NCBI GenBank assembly: GCA_021613335.1
Contig: JAJTWR010000471.1
Coordinates: forward strand, 359,501 to 423,500
Source: Whitmania pigra
Taxonomy: Eukaryota > Annelida > Clitellata > Hirudinida > Haemopidae
DNA: 64,000 bases
Direction: 5' to 3'
Shown here: positions 59,465 to 64,000 of the stretch, in pieces
Position numbering within the stretch: position 1 is the stretch's first letter
Layout of the letters: each line of letters opens with the position of its first letter
Program-made: the position numbers and the translations under genes
The notes under the pieces: generated by a model
Told to the model about the DNA's origin: nothing
Databases searched by the model: none
The model's input: only the letters and a program-made list of their open reading frames with translations

Positions 59465-60028
59465 ACATTTGAAATATAAATTAAGATAGATTTTTGCCAA
59501 TCAAATGAAAAGAAAACACGCATTAATCAAATCTCTTCCTATTAAAACTTGCCAATAGTTTTCAACTGACAAAGTATATTGATATCAACTTGTTAATATC
59601 TTATATCAACTTCTTAATATTGACAATTTAAATTCGAATTGAAAGTTTTAAAGACTAGTAAGGCATAGAATAATGTTCGCTTATAACGTAAGAAGAAACT
59701 TGTTTTTGAATTCGTTTTTATTGTGATTGTGTTTTCTTAACTATTTTAGTGATAGATTTTCAGTCCTATGACAATATTGTCTGAATAAAAGTTATGCGTA
59801 TTATTAGTCTTTCAAGAAATTTATTGATCAGTATTGTCTATTATTGCCTTGCTAACAATTATGAACAATACTAAAGTAATTTATAAAAACTCGAAGTCAA
59901 TATTCAGATGTTAATTGGTTCATAAATAAATAACAAAATAAAAAAAAAACGATTTTTCCAGTTTTAGAATCAAACAGAATAATGCTGTTCTCCGCGAAAT
60001 ATTCGAATAACGCCAAGTCGTTTGAACT
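59465..60028. other. 3' flanks of two converging genes
   Basis: An AATAAA at about 59784 may serve the plus-strand gene. Otherwise AT-rich with no gene. Confidence 0.4.
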
Positions 60029-61421
60029 TCAGACATTCAAATATTTGAGGTCTGCACTGAGGCGTAGAAATTGTTCGTGGAAGACAATGCTAGTATTTTC
60101 CCAGCCGACTCCCCGTGTTTTTATGACGGGTACTCCTTCCTTTATATTCTCGTTGATCCTGTCCATCTCCACCTTGCTGAGTATGTTGAAGGCATAACGA
60201 AGACCTTCCTCACTCACACCAGATTGACTCAATTCATTGACCGACATATAAGGAATGATGTCTAAAAGCTTCAGCTTTAAAATGTGACCCTCAATGCTGA
60301 AAGTGACGTTGAAAAGTGTGTGAAGTCGAGCTGTAGCGAGTTCGATTCTCGATCCGTTCGAAAGGCGAAGGTCGGTGACAGCTTCTCCAGACACGTTACT
60401 GTACAATCCGTAGGGTCTTATGTGCGGTTTTGGCAATCCGGTTTCCGACTTCAATTCGATTTCGAACGACGAGCCTGGATAATCACTTGCAAATCTGGGC
60501 ATCATTTCAGCAAAACAATAAATGTCGCCAGTCTGCCTCCAAGAGTTTCTAAAATTTGTGATTTGAAATAATAAAATATGTACAAATCAAGTCAAATAGA
60601 CATTTACTTTCTGGTCGTCTGGTAAATCGTTTCGATTAATCAGGGTTCTCGTTCCTTTCGAAACTAAAATCCTTCCGTAGGATGAGAGGGAATCTTCCGA
60701 AATCAGGAAGGACACCATTTCATTACCTGGTTCCACGTCCATATCGGGCTTTGTTTAAAAATTTGAAAAATTGTTTTCATTTTGCAACATGTTACTGTAG
60801 TTGTTGTTACTGAATAAAATTTAAACATGGTTTAAAAATAACACAAAAAGTAAAGTCTTGCCTGAGGATTTTGGAAAGCCTCTCTGGGGTACATTCCTCC
60901 AAAATCCGTTCCGACGTGACTTGTTTCAACGTAGCCATCTTTGATCTGAGGATGAGCTGTTAACCTGTAATCAAAATAAAGATCTCTCGTCAAAGCAACG
61001 TCGACAACGAGAGTGGAAAGCTCCTCGTTTCCAGTTTCGCCGATTTCATTTCGTGACGATTCGTACAGTTCTTACTCGACCATTTCCTTGATCCCCTCTT
61101 TGAAAGCACTGTAAGCACGTTTGAAAGACTGTTAGTCATCTCTAGTATTTATTTTACAAAAATATTTATAAAATATTAAAAAATTTAATATAATAGTAAT
61201 TAGTAATGTATCTAATGACCATAGCACCTGGACAGTATATTATAGAGGTTTTTATTGCGTCCCGAAAATTTAAGATCGATATCCATTACTGAATAAGTGC
61301 AACCAGTTGACCTGTTAGTAAGTATGGCAGTGGCGGGATTGTGACCGAAAGTGACAGATATGACAATGGCGACGTTATTGGTTTCCAGGCTTAGAGCTCC
61401 TCTGTCCTTTTTAATCTAAGG
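60029..61421 (-). pseudogene. BPI/LBP/CETP-family gene with in-frame stop, N-terminus not found
   Basis: Exons on the minus strand. 61238-61421 (KKDRGALSLETNNVAIVIS, CTYSVMDIDLKFSG) is the late N-terminal BPI domain. 60861-61098 (AFKEGIKEMVE, stop, ELYESSRNEIGETG) is interrupted by TAA at 61072-61074. 60607-60745 (PDMDVEPGNEMVSFLI) and 60029-60532 (TGDIYCFAEMMPRFASDYPG to GWENTSIVFHEQF) form the C-terminal BPI domain. The order and motifs fit lipid-binding BPI/LBP proteins that recognise bacterial lipopolysaccharide. One intron uses a GC donor (CTCAG/GCAAGA) and keeps the frame. I cannot find a signal peptide or the first BPI exons in 61.4-62.9 kb. The stop, plus the missing start, suggest a decaying gene; a sequence error at the stop is the main alternative. 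Confidence 0.7.
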
Positions 61422-62897
61422 AATCCCAAATCCAAAGTGCAATTCCGTCCAGCTGTTTTTGTGAGACATTCTATGGAAAGAGTCCAGGTGATGAATGATG
61501 TATCTTAATCGATTTTTTAAAATTGTATATGAGTTTATTGAATCAAACAAACGAGCCATTATATACACAAAAAAAAAAAAAAAGCGAAAGCACTAAATAA
61601 ATTCAAATAAAACCAAAGGTCCAACCTTAAGAAAGCACAGGCATCCGCTATCGGAGTGACTCTAAAAGCTATTATTTGCACGACATTTTGAACAACAAAT
61701 AAAGTAATTAGGTAGGGCATGTATTTAACTAATAGATGAAGATATGGAGGAGTAAAGTCTTGGGCCACAACATTGAATTGATAATTTGAGAGTGGACTTA
61801 AAAAGTGAAGGATATTCATGTGCATTACCTTGAAAGTGTGAAGGATTGTCACAGTTATTGCTTGATATGAACAAACCAGAGAATATTTTGGGAAGAGAAT
61901 TGAAATCATATGCAAACATGGAAAGAGCAATTTGTAAATTGCGAACTTGTTATATATTTAATACTTAATATTTAATTTTAGACTATTGTTAAATAATGCA
62001 GAGGCAGTTGATTACAAAGATGATAACAATAAAATTATTCGTACGATCTGTTTTTGCAATACATTCAATTGATGTAAATGTGTAATATATTTAGATACCC
62101 ATATTATATTACACTAAGTTAGATAAGGGTAAATAAGAGAGAAATATAACAGAAGAGTTACTTCGGTAGATTAAAGCTTTACATGCTGTTTGAATACACT
62201 CTGTAATCTCTGTAATAATTACAAATATTCTCAATCATTCAATAAATGACCCTTGGATTGGGGCCCTATATAAATGGTGGATCGATTAAGAAGTGCATTC
62301 ACATTCTATTCGGATACATAAGGCACCCAAAAAATCGGCTAAATACAAAAGATAATGCTTTTGGCCACCGAAAAGCTTAACGAGTGCTTGAAAAAAATCA
62401 ATGGAGTTACTGACAAAGACTTTTCAGAACATGATGACGCAGGTAGCCAATTCGACAACATAAATTAAAATGTGAAATTGTTATTTTTTCGAATTACATA
62501 GAAACAGAAATTCATCCAAAACAAGAATTACAAGTGGTTTCCATCGTCAAGTAGTAACAAGAGACAACCAACAAAAAATACATTAACCGATAACTAAATC
62601 AAAATTTAATTCGAAATTAGTGGCTTGAATGCTTTTCTGACCGTTTTGAGTTTATTGGTATCAGGGAATTTCATTAAGTAGAAGATTTATCGTCTTAAAT
62701 ATTGCTAGAATTCCGGCTACTTCCTCAGTTTACATGGACTTTTCAAGTTGGTATTTAATATGAATTATTGATTGACAAGCAATATATTATCTGCACAAAG
62801 ATAATTGGCACTTAGAAAATTTACCAGACACTCATTAAGTCTAGGCTCACGAAGTCTAATTTCTTTTGATCCTTCCCCGAGTTCCCGTTGCAATATG
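61422..62897. other. Gene-poor DNA with a SINE fragment
   Basis: Frames at 61559-61930 (-) are hydrophobic and low in complexity and do not resemble BPI exons. A headless SINE body is at 62301-62350. Otherwise nothing is recognised. Confidence 0.4.
62301..62350 (+). mobile_element. SINE body fragment
   Basis: TATTCGGATACATAAGGCAC then CCAAAAAATCGGCTAAATAC, matching the body of the SINE at 14495-14705. Confidence 0.6.
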
Positions 62898-64000
62898 CAG
62901 TGATGGGTAGTTACTAACTATAAGTAGTTAACTACTAGTTAATAACTACTTTAAAGTAGTTAGGAAGTAGTTAATAACTACTCTTAAAAAAGTAGTTAAA
63001 AAATAGTAGTTAACTATTTGTTGTTAATAACTACTTCAAAAATAGTTTTTTTTACGCAATACTTTTTAACTACTTTAAACAAAATTTTAAAATAAAATGA
63101 AGAAAAATATTTTATTCCAATTTTACAATTTGTTACATCACTTTATAAATACAGTTTCTTTGTTTTCAACTTTTGCTTACTTCCGCCATTTCTCGTTTCT
63201 GAATTATTACTCTTAGTAGTCGTATTCTGAAAACGTTTTATGTAAATTGCAATTTGGTTTTATATAAATTTGCGATTTTAATGCAGCTAATTTTGTCAAG
63301 GCATTTTCTTTAGTTGTTGAGAAAAACTCTGTTACTGATGACATGGACACGGATGAGCCATTATGTGATATTTCTGAAGATCTTGTTGGTGAAAGTATAG
63401 CCGATTTGATTGAAAACGAACAAGATATTGATAATGCGGATAATGTGCTTCTTTTGCCTCCTCATAAGCGCTGCGGTAATGATACCTTAAATCTTGTGGC
63501 TACTGTGGATGCAATGAAAGCAAGGGATAATCTGCAATACAAACGACTTTATGATAGATCAAAGGCAAAGGTTGCATCATTATCAAACTCAGTTCATCGC
63601 AGTGTAAAAAATGCTGAGGTTGTACAGGACATTACGGGTTCAACATTTTTAAAGCCAAAAATTACAAGGTGTCGTTAACAATCACCACCTTTGCGGACAA
63701 TGCGGCTCAGAACAGTGAATATGATGATTTATATGACTATGGAAAATGTACCAAACTCTTGTGATAATGAGGTAGCTGAACAGCTTAATGATTATTTATC
63801 AAACTCCGCAAGAAATGTACAAACCCTACTTAATTATCCAACTGTTTGTGCTGCATTCATCAAGCTTAATTCAACATTACCAAGTTCGGCAGCAGTTGAA
63901 AGACTTTTTAGTATAGCAGGGCAGGTTTTATGTAACAGACGATGTAAATTATCGGGTAATCATGTTGACATGATGATTTTTTTAAGAGATCGCCTGAAAC
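62898..64000 (+). mobile_element. hAT transposon, left part (runs off window)
   Basis: It begins CAGTGATGGGTAGTTACTAA, a typical hAT terminal sequence. The first 150 bases hold many GTAGTTA / TAACTAC motifs on both strands, probable transposase-binding repeats. The octamer GCAATATG just before it would be the target duplication; the right end lies outside the window. Confidence 0.75.
63343..64000 (+). pseudogene. hAT transposase remnant with stop
   Basis: 63343-63678 (MDTDEPLCDISEDLVGESIA..., then TAA) is followed in the same frame, with a possible frameshift near 63680-63750, by 63780-64000. That part contains LPSSAAVERLFSIAGQVL and NHVDMMIFLRDRL, the hAT C-terminal dimerisation motif. The catalytic DDE region is not recognisable, so it is degraded. 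It continues beyond the window. Confidence 0.75.

Noticed and set aside
61559..61930. Hydrophobic frame as the missing N-terminal BPI exon
   Set aside because: Low complexity and no BPI-like motif or good splice sites.

Overview
The window is a stretch of an AT-rich, intron-bearing animal nuclear genome. Several genes are split by short GT-AG (and two GC-AG) introns, and the gene content is metazoan: a forkhead factor, an ABCA lipid transporter, the kinetochore/tether protein ZW10, cytosolic adenylate kinases, a secreted chymotrypsin-fold protease, a NIDO-AMOP-VWD surface protein, a PAN plus F5/8C lectin-like protein and a BPI/LBP relative. Telomere-like CCCTAA triplets occur internally. I cannot place the phylum from sequence alone; an invertebrate is likely, since BPI/LBP, fucolectin-like and AMOP families are shared by cnidarians, molluscs and other groups.

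Layout. 0.8-1.7 kb: single-exon FoxA-like gene (+). 3.4-5.0 kb: ankyrin-repeat gene (-). Its 5' untranslated exon is interrupted by a 5.3-kb foldback element (4989-10312) with long inverted arms of 118/127-bp tandem repeats and a perfect 9-bp target duplication. Two smaller inverted-repeat elements follow at 10.4 and 11.1 kb. 11.9-13.9 kb: unrecognised 673-residue multi-pass membrane protein (-). 14.5 kb: tRNA-derived SINE. 16.3-25.6 kb: full-length ABCA transporter of about 20 exons (-). 26.3-27.4 kb: broken hAT transposon with 8-bp target duplication. 27.8-31.3 kb: ZW10 (-). 32.3-34.1 kb: small coiled-coil gene (-).

35-50 kb is a zone of local duplication and decay. It holds an intact adenylate kinase (35 kb) and a paralogue with a damaged P-loop (49 kb), both with related 5' flanks. 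It also holds a secreted cysteine-containing precursor gene (38.4-40.8 kb) whose last exon recurs as a remnant at 44.3 kb, a duplicated upstream segment of the protease gene, a histone H3 pseudogene, a reverse-transcriptase fragment, an internally deleted hAT, and a DUF4371/ZMYM-type transposase relic. The protease gene lies at 46.1-47.7 kb (+).

51.4-64 kb: the NIDO-AMOP-VWD-sushi protein (-), a PAN plus F5/8C secreted protein containing a 22-nt microexon (+), a BPI/LBP-like gene with an in-frame stop (-), and the left end of another hAT transposon running off the window. The genes do not form a pathway. The most distinctive biology is the transposon architecture around the ankyrin gene, the probable adenylate kinase pseudoenzyme, the precursor-like secreted peptide, and a splice donor that has been tandemly copied into an ABCA intron.
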